Source of the DNA: Pseudomonadota bacterium
GTDB taxonomy: Bacteria > Pseudomonadota > Gammaproteobacteria > Steroidobacterales > Steroidobacteraceae
Length of the DNA stretch: 64,000 bases
Assembly (NCBI GenBank): GCA_021808195.1
Contig: JAKBCE010000022.1
Coordinates: 1-64,000 of the forward strand
Reading direction: 5' to 3'
Numbering within the stretch: position 1 is the first letter of the stretch; the number at the start of each line of letters is the position of its first letter. Positions 8,232 to 17,068 of this stretch are shown here, piece after piece. The notes under the pieces were generated by a model. That model saw only the letters and a list, made by a program, of their open reading frames with translations, was not told the origin of the DNA and made no database searches. Made by a program: the position numbers and the translations under genes.

Positions 8232-9683
8232 TCAGGCTTGGTGAATAGTCTTCGTCACAAGGCACGCATGCACGCCTTCCGGCCCATCCTCCGATCCGTG
8301 GCCGCTCTCCTTGACCCCCTGGAACGGGGCATCCGCCGCAGCGATGAGCGTGGAATTGATCGCCACCATCCCGGACTCGATGACATCGCCAATGAGATTG
8401 GCGCGGCGTACGTCGCGCGTGAAGGCATATGCCGCGAGCCCGTAAGGCAGGCGATTCACCTGCTCTATGACTTCATCGAAGGATCCGAAGCGCGCCGTGA
8501 CCGCCACGGGACCAAACGGCTCCTCGTTCATGATGCGAGCCATGCTCGGCACATCGACGAGCAACGTCGGCTGAAAGAAGAAGCCATGCTTTCCCTGGCG
8601 CTCTCCGCCAACGCGCAACCGCGCGCCCTGCGCCACCGCATCCGCCACTAGTGCGGCCACAGCATCCGGCCGGCGGGGATTTGCCATCGGACCCATCTGC
8701 GTGTCGTGCGACAGCCCATCGCCCACCCGGATCTCGCGCAGGCGCCGCGCGAAAGCCTCTACGAACCGATCGTGGATGGCCTCCTGCAAATAGAATCGAG
8801 TCGGAGAGACGCACACCTGACCGGCGTTGCGGACCTTGGCTGACACCAGCGCCTCGACCGCTTGGTCTATGTCTGCGTCCTCGAAGATCACCACCGGCGC
8901 ATGGCCACCGAGCTCCAGCGTGGTTCGCTTCAGAGTCTGCGCTGCGAGCTGCATCAGGTGCTTGCCGACCGGCACCGAGCCAGTGAAGCTCAGCTTGCGA
9001 ATGACGGGACTGGCGAGCAACTGCCGCGAGACCTCATCCGGAACGCCATATACGAGCTGCGCCACGCCGGGGGGCAGTCCCGCGTCGAGCAGCGCCTGAA
9101 GCACCGCCATAGCCGAGGCGGGCGCCTCCTCGGCTGGTTTGAGGATTACCGTGCAACCGGCCGCGATCGGCGCACCCAACTTCCGCCCCGGATTGCCGAC
9201 CGGAAAATTCCACGGTGCAAAGGCTGCCACCGGTCCGACCGGTTCCTGCACTACCATCGAGCGCGCACCTGCGGGACGGACAAGAACACGACCGTATAGC
9301 CTCGTCGTTTCACCCGCGTAGAAATCGAACAACTTCGCCGTGACGAGGGTCTCCATCCTTGATTCCGAAACGGTCTTTCCCTCCTCCAGCGTGGCATTGC
9401 GCGCGATCGAATCGACGCGTTCGCGCAACAGTACGGCGGCGCGTGCGAGAATGGCCCCGCGTTCCGCCGCCGCGGTGCGGCGCCACGTGCGCCACGCTTG
9501 ATCGGTGGCGTGCAGCGCACGCTGCAGATCCGACTCATCCGCTAGTGGCAGTTCACCGAGCAGCTCGCCGTTTGCGGGATTGATGACCTCCCGGGTACGG
9601 CGTTTCTCCCTGCCGACCCATTCACCGTCGATGTACATCATCAACGCCGGATAGCCCGGATCCGCCGCAGCATCCGTCTTCAT
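8232..9683 (-). CDS. NAD(P)-dependent aldehyde dehydrogenase (succinate-semialdehyde dehydrogenase-like)
   Basis: About 483 residues from ATG 9683, which has AGAGG six bases upstream; the longer frame would need a TTG start. The signatures are FAPWNFPVGNPGRKLGAP, LTLELGGHAP-type catalytic Glu (TTLELGGHAP), the Cys in NAGQVCVSPTR and EEPFGPVA. The closest recognisable class is succinate-semialdehyde or alpha-ketoglutarate-semialdehyde dehydrogenases. Located between the carotenoid/lignostilbene oxygenase and the LigW-like decarboxylase, it most plausibly oxidises the aromatic aldehyde released by C=C cleavage to an acid, which the next enzyme could decarboxylate. Confidence 0.8.
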   Translation of the reverse strand: MKTDAAADPGYPALMMYIDGEWVGREKRRTREVINPANGELLGELPLADESDLQRALHATDQAWRTWRRTAAAERGAILARAAVLLRERVDSIARNATLEEGKTVSESRMETLVTAKLFDFYAGETTRLYGRVLVRPAGARSMVVQEPVGPVAAFAPWNFPVGNPGRKLGAPIAAGCTVILKPAEEAPASAMAVLQALLDAGLPPGVAQLVYGVPDEVSRQLLASPVIRKLSFTGSVPVGKHLMQLAAQTLKRTTLELGGHAPVVIFEDADIDQAVEALVSAKVRNAGQVCVSPTRFYLQEAIHDRFVEAFARRLREIRVGDGLSHDTQMGPMANPRRPDAVAALVADAVAQGARLRVGGERQGKHGFFFQPTLLVDVPSMARIMNEEPFGPVAVTARFGSFDEVIEQVNRLPYGLAAYAFTRDVRRANLIGDVIESGMVAINSTLIAAADAPFQGVKESGHGSEDGPEGVHACLVTKTIHQA

Positions 9684-9716
9684 GCCGAACCTCTCTTCAC
9701 TCAATAACGATAAGGC

Positions 9717-11174
9717 CTACTTCGCAAGCCGATCATGCGAGACCCAGTTTCCGTGCAACCCCGGACGCAAGCGGAAAGGCAGGCCCACCGCGGCAACAGG
9801 ACCGTCGGCCACGTGCTGCGCTCGAAAGAGAAGCAATCGCGAGCCATGCTCCGCCAACCGGTTCTCTATGAGTACCAGGTACCCATCTGCCTCTGCGGTA
9901 GACCCCGGCCGCGGGATGAAAGCCGGTTCCTGGAGCGAGGAACCGGGTCCGATCCAGTGACTATCGATGGGACCACCCGCCAGATCCAGATGCACCAAGG
10001 TGTTCATCATCATGCCCGTGGCGCCACGCCCCTCGGGCAGATCGATGGGCTTCGCAAGATCCTGGGAGAGCAGGAACCCGTGCGAGTATGGCTTGCCGGT
10101 GAAGCGCTCATCGATGCGTGGAAATTCACCGACGACCTCGCTCAGGCGCCGCATGTCGATCGTCTCGTCGTCACCTTCCATATCAACGCTCCAGCGGGTC
10201 AAGCGTGACTGCGCGGCCTGCGGATCGAAAGGCGCTCCCTGGACATCGGGAAAGAATGGGAACATGTTGCCGGCAGCTGTCGGCGCATCAAAGAAGATCC
10301 GACCGTTGTCACTGAACGCGTTCATCACGTGGCTCGCAAAGAGATTCGGCGCCTTGAACCAGCGCAGATCTCGCGCCGTTCCGTTGCGCGGCAACACCCC
10401 GAGGTAAACGGGCAGACTGCGATCGAATCCGAAATGCGGCTTACCTGCTCTCAGTCGTTCCCAGTCCCCAACGATTGGCACTACGTGAAAGAGCGCATAG
10501 TCAGCGGTGACGCCGAAGTCATGCATCATGCAGTAATAGGGCAGCTCGAACCACACCTCGCGCTTAATGCGTCCTTGAGCATCGATCACGTAGAAGGCAA
10601 CGTCGCGCGTGAAAAGTCCCTTGGCGGCATAGCCAAAGGCCAGCATCTCGCCGCTCACTGGATCGATTTTCGGATGTGCCGTAAAGGTTTCACTCCCAAG
10701 GCCGCCGTTGAAGTTCCATTCCCCGAGCGTTGCGAGCGTCACCGGATCCATGGCGACCGGCCGGCTATCTTCCTTTAGGGCGAGGAGCTTGCCGGCATGA
10801 AAGACCACGTTGGTATTGGCCGTACCGCGCACCTTGCCGCGCACGCAGGACAGATCGGTCAGCGGATTGCGATATGCCCCGAATAGTGCGCGACCGGCCG
10901 CCCGCTCAAGGACGAACTTCTCCGTGCGAACCCAGCGCTGCAGCAAGCTGACTTCGCCTTTGTGGAAGCGGAAGGCCGTGACCATGCCATCACCGTTGAA
11001 CCAGATGTCGTCCTCGGCGAGCGGCGGCATCTGCGGATCAGGAGCGACACGATAGAAAACTCCGTCGAGTTCCTCCGGAATCGCGCCCGCCTCCACCCAC
11101 AGGTGACGGACCTCCGCCTCCACTCCGGAGGGCGAGAAGAATCCAGTGAAATTGCGAGTGCGGGGAAAATTCAT
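9717..11174 (-). CDS. Carotenoid oxygenase family (lignostilbene dioxygenase-like)
   Basis: A 485-residue seven-bladed propeller oxygenase. The four Fe(II)-binding histidines of the family are visible at about 167 (TAHPKI), 218 (MMHDFG), 282 (SHVMNAF) and 474 (GLHGNW). Family members split conjugated double bonds of carotenoids or stilbenes. The aromatic-catabolic surroundings and a downstream aldehyde dehydrogenase favour a stilbenoid or phenylpropanoid dimer as substrate. No signal peptide is seen, so it is cytoplasmic. AGGAGGG precedes the ATG. It starts an operon of three genes, with a promoter and a palindrome in the gap to the divergent MarR gene. Confidence 0.85.
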   Translation of the reverse strand: MNFPRTRNFTGFFSPSGVEAEVRHLWVEAGAIPEELDGVFYRVAPDPQMPPLAEDDIWFNGDGMVTAFRFHKGEVSLLQRWVRTEKFVLERAAGRALFGAYRNPLTDLSCVRGKVRGTANTNVVFHAGKLLALKEDSRPVAMDPVTLATLGEWNFNGGLGSETFTAHPKIDPVSGEMLAFGYAAKGLFTRDVAFYVIDAQGRIKREVWFELPYYCMMHDFGVTADYALFHVVPIVGDWERLRAGKPHFGFDRSLPVYLGVLPRNGTARDLRWFKAPNLFASHVMNAFSDNGRIFFDAPTAAGNMFPFFPDVQGAPFDPQAAQSRLTRWSVDMEGDDETIDMRRLSEVVGEFPRIDERFTGKPYSHGFLLSQDLAKPIDLPEGRGATGMMMNTLVHLDLAGGPIDSHWIGPGSSLQEPAFIPRPGSTAEADGYLVLIENRLAEHGSRLLLFRAQHVADGPVAAVGLPFRLRPGLHGNWVSHDRLAK

Positions 11175-11192
11175 AGTGGCAGCCCTCCTGTC

Positions 11193-11206
11193 ATTGATAA
11201 CTCAAT
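11193..11206. promoter_or_regulatory. Short palindrome overlapping promoter, candidate operator
   Basis: ATTGA and TCAAT arms flank TAAC. The palindrome overlaps the -10 region of the proposed minus-strand promoter for the carotenoid oxygenase operon and lies upstream of the divergent MarR gene. This is the usual arrangement for autoregulated MarR repression; the binding protein is inferred. Confidence 0.35.
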
Positions 11207-11223
11207 GATCTCACAGCTGTCAA
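11194..11223 (-). promoter_or_regulatory. Predicted sigma70-type promoter of the carotenoid oxygenase operon
   Basis: On the minus strand TTGACA is followed after 18 bases by TATCAA, about 20 bases before the gene start. On the plus strand a TATAAT at 11231-11236 could serve as -10 for the divergent MarR gene, but it has no good -35. Confidence 0.45.
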
Positions 11224-11267
11224 GGACCGCTATAATCGACAACGGGCCCAGTACTGACGGAACGAGC

Positions 11268-11840
11268 ATGAGCAAACTCAAGAAGACGCCACCTGCCGCA
11301 ACGAAACGGCGGCAAAGAAAATCCATCTCCCGTACCGCTCTTAGTTACGAGGAGGACGTCAGTCGTATCGATGGCTTCGAGCATTGGAAGCTGCCGAATC
11401 TCGACTTTCCCTCGTTTCGCCTCGGTCTGGTCGCCAAGATCATGGACCGGCTCTCGTTCCGTCAGCTCGCCGGCATCGGCAACCTGTCGTTCGCGGAATG
11501 GCGAGTGCTCAGCCGCCTCGCGGTCGCTGAAGACGGTCTCACCGTCCGACAGATTGCCGAGTTTGCCTGGGTCGACCGAGCGGAAGTGAGCCGAGCCGCG
11601 GCGGCGCTCGAGGCCCGCGGCCTCACCGCACGGCGGGACAATCCGCGCGATCGCCGCACACCGATTCTATTTGCCACGCCTTCCGGCCTCGCTCTACACG
11701 ATCCGGTCATGCGTGCACGCCGGCGCTTTCATGCCGCGGTCACCGCCGATCTGGATGATTCCGAACGCCGGCAGCTCGATGCGCTGCTGGTCAAGCTCGC
11801 GCGACGCCTGCTGCGGATGTCGGCTGCTCGCTCACTCTGA
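11268..11840 (+). CDS. MarR-family transcriptional regulator
   Basis: A 190-residue protein with a Lys/Arg-rich N-terminal tail and a MarR winged helix: LSFAEWRVLSRLAV, then DGLTVRQIAEFAWVDRAEVSRAAAALEARGL (helix-turn-helix) and a wing with RRDNPRDRRTPI. The open frame begins at 10962, inside the divergent gene. ATG 11268 gives the family-length protein and lies downstream of the TATAAT. It is placed between the carotenoid oxygenase operon and the Rieske oxygenase, and probably senses an aromatic ligand and controls both. Confidence 0.8.
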   Translation: MSKLKKTPPAATKRRQRKSISRTALSYEEDVSRIDGFEHWKLPNLDFPSFRLGLVAKIMDRLSFRQLAGIGNLSFAEWRVLSRLAVAEDGLTVRQIAEFAWVDRAEVSRAAAALEARGLTARRDNPRDRRTPILFATPSGLALHDPVMRARRRFHAAVTADLDDSERRQLDALLVKLARRLLRMSAARSL

Positions 11841-11872
11841 GCGATGCGAGACGGCTTGAGACCAGCAGGTGT

Positions 11873-11884
11873 TTAACATCATAA
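11873..11884. promoter_or_regulatory. Repeat of the operator core TTAACATCATAA
   Basis: The 12-base core TTAACATCATAA matches the centre of the perfect inverted repeat at 6488-6507, here 31 bases before the Rieske oxygenase start. The outer arms are not conserved, so it may be a weaker site for the same or a related regulator. Confidence 0.4.
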
Positions 11885-11915
11885 TCATCTCCATCCTTCG
11901 CTTCAGGAATCGCCC

Positions 11916-13004
11916 ATGACCATGCCGTCGTCCGCCCTGATCCGCGCGACCGCCGCCGCCGGCGCGCACATGGCCGACCGCCATACCCCTCTCATTCTCA
12001 ACGAATGGTATGTCGCCGCATTCGCCTCCGAGCTCGGCCACCATCTCATCAGGCGCAAGCTCCTCGGACGCAACGTCGTGCTCTATCGCACGCGGGACGG
12101 CAAGCCAGTTGCGCTCGATGATCGATGCGCGCATCGATCCTTTCCACTGTCTTCGGGCAAGCTCGAAGGCGACACGCTCGTGTGCGGCTATCACGGGTTT
12201 CGCTACGACGCGGCGGGTGACTGCATAGAGATTCCATCACAACCAAAGTGCCCCCGAGGTATCGGTGTACGTAGCTACCCGCTCATCGAGCGCGGTTCCC
12301 TGCTGTGGATCTGGATGGGCGATGCTTCACTTGCAGACGAAGCCCGCATCCCGTCCCTGCCTTGGCTGTCCTCGACCGCTTGGGCGTGTTCGCAAGGCTA
12401 TTTCGCGCTGCCAGCCAGCTACGTCAGCCTGCACGAGAACCTTATGGATCTGACGCATTTGAGCTTTCTGCACGCGAACTCCTTTGGCACGAGAGATTAC
12501 GCCCTCGCACCTTATGAGACGACGCTCGAAGAGGGGCACTTCACTCTCCTGCGCAGTGTAGTGCCGACGCGCCTGCCACCGGTCTGGGCCGAACCCACCG
12601 GGATTCTTGGCGACACCGCCGCCCGCATCGCCCGATCCGAGTTCCTCTCACCTGGTTTGCACGTGGTGACTGTCGACTTTTTCGACTCAGCGCTGCCGCC
12701 GGCGGCACGCAGGAACTTTCAGATCCGCACGGCGCACATCCCGACCCCCGAGACGCAGAATTCCACCCACTACTTCATCGTGCATGGCCGTGACTTCGCG
12801 CTTGAACGCCCTCAGGTCACGCAATTCATGCATGAGCAGCTCTTCAGAGCCTTTCAGGAAGACGTGAACGGCTTGGCGGCGATCGAGCGCACGCTCGCGG
12901 ATGCCGGCGAGGAGATTTTCGAGATCTCCGTGGCAAGCGATGCTGCCGCCGTCGCGATGCGCAAGTACCTCAAGCAGCGCGCGAACGAGGAGCAAATGCG
13001 CTGA
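11916..13004 (+). CDS. Rieske non-heme iron oxygenase, vanillate O-demethylase VanA-like
   Basis: A 362-residue oxygenase component. The Rieske [2Fe-2S] motif is C71-x-H73 ... C90-x-x-H93. The mononuclear iron site is in HENLMDLTHLSFLH (Asp178, His181, His186 with the bridging acidic residue). Sequence form and length fit the ring-hydroxylating or O-demethylating group that includes VanA and dicamba monooxygenase. No VanB-type reductase gene occurs nearby, so electrons must come from elsewhere. Demethylation of a methoxylated aromatic acid from the same island is a reasonable inference. AGGA lies seven bases before the ATG. Confidence 0.85.
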   Translation: MTMPSSALIRATAAAGAHMADRHTPLILNEWYVAAFASELGHHLIRRKLLGRNVVLYRTRDGKPVALDDRCAHRSFPLSSGKLEGDTLVCGYHGFRYDAAGDCIEIPSQPKCPRGIGVRSYPLIERGSLLWIWMGDASLADEARIPSLPWLSSTAWACSQGYFALPASYVSLHENLMDLTHLSFLHANSFGTRDYALAPYETTLEEGHFTLLRSVVPTRLPPVWAEPTGILGDTAARIARSEFLSPGLHVVTVDFFDSALPPAARRNFQIRTAHIPTPETQNSTHYFIVHGRDFALERPQVTQFMHEQLFRAFQEDVNGLAAIERTLADAGEEIFEISVASDAAAVAMRKYLKQRANEEQMR

Positions 13005-13169
13005 GGAGACACACGAACCAGCGCCCGCTCTGTGACTTAACCGCCGCCGCCGTATCATCCCCGAGCGCAGAGCACGGGTGGCGACACATCGCCGATCGCA
13101 GCTGCACGGCGCCGGAGTCTGTAGAATCCCCGTCAACCCAATCCGCAGGTCCATATCTCCCAATTGAGC

Positions 13170-15161
13170 ATGCAGCCTGATCAGCCCCCCCCCTTCCCAA
13201 ACGACTGCCGGCTGCAACGACTGAATTCACGCCTCGCACGCCTTGAGGCTGCAGCCGCCGTGAAACGCCTGCAGCGGGCCTTCGGCTATTACCTCGACCA
13301 GGGCTTATGGGACGAGGTAGCCGATCTATTCACCGCGGACGCCTCGCTTGAAGTAGCGCTGGATGGAGTATTCACAGGCCGCGATCGGATTCGACGCTTC
13401 TTTTACGAATTGGGCCAAGGCCGCCGGGGACTCTCCTACGGCGAGCTACATGAGTGCCTGCAAGTACAGCCGGTCGTGCACATCACTGCTGATGGGGCGT
13501 GCGCCAAGGGACGATGGCGCGCTCTGATCCTCTGCGGTCGTCAGGGCGAACGCGCCTCCTGGGCGGAAGGCCCTTACGAAAATGAGTACCGGTGCGACCA
13601 GGGCATCTGGAAAATCAGCCGTCTGCACTGGTATCAGACCTTCCAAGTGCCGTACGAAGGTGGCTGGGCGGGCAACATCGATGCCACCGGCGGAACGCGG
13701 GTGTCAGGCACTCTACGGCCCGATGCCGAGCCGACTGAGCGCTACGATGTATGGCCGGGAGTCTATACACCGGCCTTCCATTACACTTCCGCAGGCGCGT
13801 GGGGCAACGATGAAATCGATCCTGCCGCGGATGAGCCCGCGCTCGCTGCATTGGAGCGAAGGACCCTCCGACTCGAGGACGCAGCTGCGATCGAGAACCT
13901 GATCGGTGCCTACGGCTACTTCCTTGACAAGCAGCAATGGGATCGCTTGGTGGAGCTGTTCGCCGCGGACGGCAGCATGGAAGTGTCCCTGCGCGGCGTC
14001 TATGTCGGCAGACGAAGCATCCGGCGTGCACTTGAACTGTTCGGACCCCAGGGCATCCAACCGGGCTACCTACACAATCATCTGCAACTTCAGCCGGTCA
14101 TCCACATTGCCGCGGACGGCAGGCGCGCCTGGGCGCGCAGCCGCGCCCTCAGCCAGCTGGGCACCTATCAGGGTACGGCACTTTGGCACGGCGGCATTTA
14201 CGAATGCGAGTTCGTGAAGGTCGCGGGCGTGTGGAAGTACAAGCACGACCACATCTACACGACGTACTTTGCCGACTACGAGCGCGGCTGGGCGCACGGG
14301 GCCCGAGCGGCGCCGAAGCCGAGTGACGCGATTCCACCCGACCTGCCCCCAACCGAGCAGTACGACGTATTTCCGGGCCGTTACGTGCCCCCATTTCACT
14401 ATCCGCATCCGGTCACCGGCATGCGCATCTCTGCGGTGACCGGCCATGCACCGGCGCAAGAGACGGCATTGGCGGCGCTCGGAACCCACTCACCCGCTGC
14501 GACGATCCGCACGACTACCAAGCAGACGGTGCACGCCGTCGCTGCACTCCAGCGCCTGGAGGACGTGCACTCGATCGAGATCCTACAAAGAACTTACGGC
14601 TATCTCATCGACAAGGGGCTGTGCGCGGAGGCGACCGAGCTCTTCAGCGCGAACGGCACAATCGAGATTGCCGGTCTGGGCAGATTCGTAGGCCGAGAAC
14701 GCATTCTCGAGTACCTGACCGGACATTGCTCCCAAGGGGGCGCTCCGGGCGGTCTTTTCGAATTCATGCAGCTCCAGTCCATCATCACGGTGGCCGATGA
14801 CGGCAGTACGGCCTCGGGCCGATGGCGTTGGTTCTTGCAATCGGCTCGATACGGCGAAAAGGCAAGTTGGGGCTTGGGAATCCTCGAGAACGAATACGTG
14901 AAGGCAGATGGCGTGTGGCGGATCTGGCGCATCGAGGCGCATCCACGTCTGTCGGCTTCCTATGCCGGCGGCTGGCTGCAACCGGCAATCGATGATCCTG
15001 CGACGCCGACGGCGCCCGCGCCTGATCTGACGCCTGCCCATCCCGCCAGCCCATACCCGCAACCGTTCAGCCCGCCGTGCCGCTTCGTCCATCCGGTAAC
15101 TGGCCAGCTCCCGGCAGGATCGACATCAGCTTCCAATCAGCCGCGAACACCCCGGTCATAG
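13170..15161 (+). CDS. Three-domain SnoaL/NTF2-like protein
   Basis: About 663 residues made of three homologous units, roughly 15-215, 230-430 and 455-640. Each starts with a helix like LEDAAAIENLIGAYGYFLDKQQWD, then (E/D)LF-ADGS-EV, a YVGR-I strand, a LQ(V/L)QP-I-I-ADG strand and W(R/K)ISRLHWYQTF-like ends. These are NTF2-fold SnoaL-like modules of the kind fused to or found with dehydratases, isomerases and hydroxylases. The linkers are Pro-rich with repeated YDV-PG-Y-P-FHY. No signal peptide is present. It converges with the MFS gene, overlapping by six bases. Triple tandem SnoaL proteins are uncommon; activity unknown. The start could also be TTG 13164. Confidence 0.7.
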   Translation: MQPDQPPPFPNDCRLQRLNSRLARLEAAAAVKRLQRAFGYYLDQGLWDEVADLFTADASLEVALDGVFTGRDRIRRFFYELGQGRRGLSYGELHECLQVQPVVHITADGACAKGRWRALILCGRQGERASWAEGPYENEYRCDQGIWKISRLHWYQTFQVPYEGGWAGNIDATGGTRVSGTLRPDAEPTERYDVWPGVYTPAFHYTSAGAWGNDEIDPAADEPALAALERRTLRLEDAAAIENLIGAYGYFLDKQQWDRLVELFAADGSMEVSLRGVYVGRRSIRRALELFGPQGIQPGYLHNHLQLQPVIHIAADGRRAWARSRALSQLGTYQGTALWHGGIYECEFVKVAGVWKYKHDHIYTTYFADYERGWAHGARAAPKPSDAIPPDLPPTEQYDVFPGRYVPPFHYPHPVTGMRISAVTGHAPAQETALAALGTHSPAATIRTTTKQTVHAVAALQRLEDVHSIEILQRTYGYLIDKGLCAEATELFSANGTIEIAGLGRFVGRERILEYLTGHCSQGGAPGGLFEFMQLQSIITVADDGSTASGRWRWFLQSARYGEKASWGLGILENEYVKADGVWRIWRIEAHPRLSASYAGGWLQPAIDDPATPTAPAPDLTPAHPASPYPQPFSPPCRFVHPVTGQLPAGSTSASNQPRTPRS

Positions 15162-16520
15162 AGCTGGCGAAATGGCCTGCCTGCTCACGCGCACGCCCAA
15201 CCAAAGAACCGCCGCCGATGCGCACACTGCCGGAATCATCGCCCACAGGAACGTCGCCTGAGCCGACCAACCGAGGGCAATGATCCAACCCGCGGCAAGC
15301 GGTCCCACGATCGAGGCGACGCGACCGGCACCGAGGGCCCACGCGAGGGCCGTCGAGCGAATATAGGCCGGATGGCGATAGGCGATGAGAGCATTGGCGC
15401 CAGTCTGGCCGCCGACGATACAAAATCCCGCGGCCGCGGCGCAGAGTCCCATCAGCCAACGATCGCCAGAGACCAGTGCCAACGCGGCGATGAACACTGC
15501 TGCGGCACCATAGTTGACCGCCATCATGCGCTCGATGGAAAACCGCTCGAGGAGCCACCCCATGGCGAGCGTACCGCCGAGCCCGCCCAGATTCAGGGCA
15601 ACGCCGGTGAGCACGCTTGCCTCCTCAGATAGCCCACTGGCGCGCGCGATGCTGGGCAACCAGCTCACGAAAACATAGATCTCGAAATTGTTCATGAAGA
15701 CGATGACCCACAGTAGGATCGTCGCCGCGGCCCGGCCATGACTGAACAAGTGCTTGACCGTAAAACCGGTGCCCTGCTCCTCGTGCAGAACGAAATGCGC
15801 TTCGGGTCCAAAGGTCGGAGCAGAGCCGATGCGAGCAAAAAATGCACGAATTTGCGCGTCACGGCCACCGGCAATAGCCAACAGATAGGGAGACTCGGTC
15901 AGGCCCCAAGCGAGCAGCGGCGCCAGCGCGAGCGGGGCGAGCCCTCCCACCCAGAACACGCTCGTCCAACCGTAGTGTGGCAGGAGACGGGCAACCACAA
16001 CTCCAGAGGCCGCCGCCCCGAGCGTAATGCCGCAAAACACGATCACCAGTAACATCGATCGACGCGCGAGCGGACTGACTTCCGTGGTGAGCGCGACCGC
16101 ATTTGGCAGTGCGGCTCCGAGCCCGAAACCGGTGATTAGGCGGATGAAGAATAGAAATTCCAGCGAATGCGCCTGTGTCGTGATGAGCGCGCCGATGCCG
16201 AATTCAACCAGCCCAACGACGAGCACGGGTTTGCGCCCGACCCTATCCGCGAGCGGACCGGCGATGAGCGCCCCGAAGAGCTGTCCCAGAAAGGCGCTGG
16301 CGAACACCGGCCCAAGCACTCCGGGGGACAAGTGCCAGATTCGGGAAAGACTTGGCGCAACGAATCCGAGGGAAATGGAATCGAACGAATCGAGAAAGAG
16401 AACGACGGCACAAAGAATTGCCACCCGAATCTGTAACGCACCAAGCGGCAGCTCGTTGATGGCCGCCGCGAGATCGACGTCCTTCCTCCCGCCCTGCGTC
16501 TCGCCTCGCACCACGCTCAT
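15156..16520 (-). CDS. MFS transporter, aromatic acid:H+ symporter (AAHS) type
   Basis: A 454-residue, 12-TM permease. It has the cytoplasmic loop-2 signature GPLADRVGRKPV, the TM1 aspartate pattern LFLDSFDSISLGFVAPS (the DxxD typical of PcaK/BenK-type AAHS carriers) and an RLITGFGLGAALPNA helix. It should import an aromatic acid with a proton across the inner membrane. Its ATG overlaps the stop of the MarR gene as ATGA. It forms a coupled string with the TonB receptor and the regulator, so outer- and inner-membrane uptake are co-expressed. Confidence 0.85.
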   Translation of the reverse strand: MSVVRGETQGGRKDVDLAAAINELPLGALQIRVAILCAVVLFLDSFDSISLGFVAPSLSRIWHLSPGVLGPVFASAFLGQLFGALIAGPLADRVGRKPVLVVGLVEFGIGALITTQAHSLEFLFFIRLITGFGLGAALPNAVALTTEVSPLARRSMLLVIVFCGITLGAAASGVVVARLLPHYGWTSVFWVGGLAPLALAPLLAWGLTESPYLLAIAGGRDAQIRAFFARIGSAPTFGPEAHFVLHEEQGTGFTVKHLFSHGRAAATILLWVIVFMNNFEIYVFVSWLPSIARASGLSEEASVLTGVALNLGGLGGTLAMGWLLERFSIERMMAVNYGAAAVFIAALALVSGDRWLMGLCAAAAGFCIVGGQTGANALIAYRHPAYIRSTALAWALGAGRVASIVGPLAAGWIIALGWSAQATFLWAMIPAVCASAAVLWLGVRVSRQAISPAL

Positions 16521-17068
16521 CTGGATTCCGAACGATGATTGCCAAGCCTACGGAGCGTCTTGATGAGCCGCGCCATCTCACTCCTGCCCAGAATCCCCTC
16601 AAGGAACTGCAGGTGCTCCCTATGCAACCTGCGGGCACTCTTGAGCAATTCCTCACCCTCAGGTGTCAGACAAAGCGAGTGCACCCGACCGGACTCCTCA
16701 CCGTCTGCCCGCTTCAACAGTCCACGCCGCTTCAGGCGTGCGAGCAGCACACTCAGATTGGAGCGCTTCATGGGAAGCGACTCCGCGATCCGCGTCGCGT
16801 TGATGCCTGGATTCGCTTGCAGGACTGACATGACGGTGAATTCCGGCGGCCCCAGCCCCAACGGCCGCATCCGCCGCCCGACGTCCTCGAGGACCATCGT
16901 CTGCGCCCGCCGCAGGTGATAGCCGACGGCGCCCTCCACTACGTTCAAATCAACCTCCCATTGCCCATCGGTTTCTCCTGGCTGGTCCGACGGCGGCCGG
17001 GCCCCTGCCCGGCGCGCCCCCTGCTCAGACCCCCGCTGCCGTCTCGATCTCATTGGCAGACGCCTCAC
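16517..17068 (-). CDS. MarR-family regulator encoded between receptor and permease
   Basis: A 183-residue protein. An Arg-rich N-terminus of about 35 residues precedes a MarR domain with GLGPPEFTVMSVLQANPGINATRIAESLPMKRSNLSVLLARLKRRGLL (helix-turn-helix) and a Glu/Arg wing. The GTG start overlaps the TonB-receptor stop as GTGA. ATG 17053 is an alternative start that trims five residues. A position between a TonB receptor and an MFS permease in one overlapping unit implies that it controls uptake of their shared substrate. A palindrome at 20003-20019 upstream of the receptor is the likely operator. Confidence 0.8.
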   Translation of the reverse strand: MRRLPMRSRRQRGSEQGARRAGARPPSDQPGETDGQWEVDLNVVEGAVGYHLRRAQTMVLEDVGRRMRPLGLGPPEFTVMSVLQANPGINATRIAESLPMKRSNLSVLLARLKRRGLLKRADGEESGRVHSLCLTPEGEELLKSARRLHREHLQFLEGILGRSEMARLIKTLRRLGNHRSESR

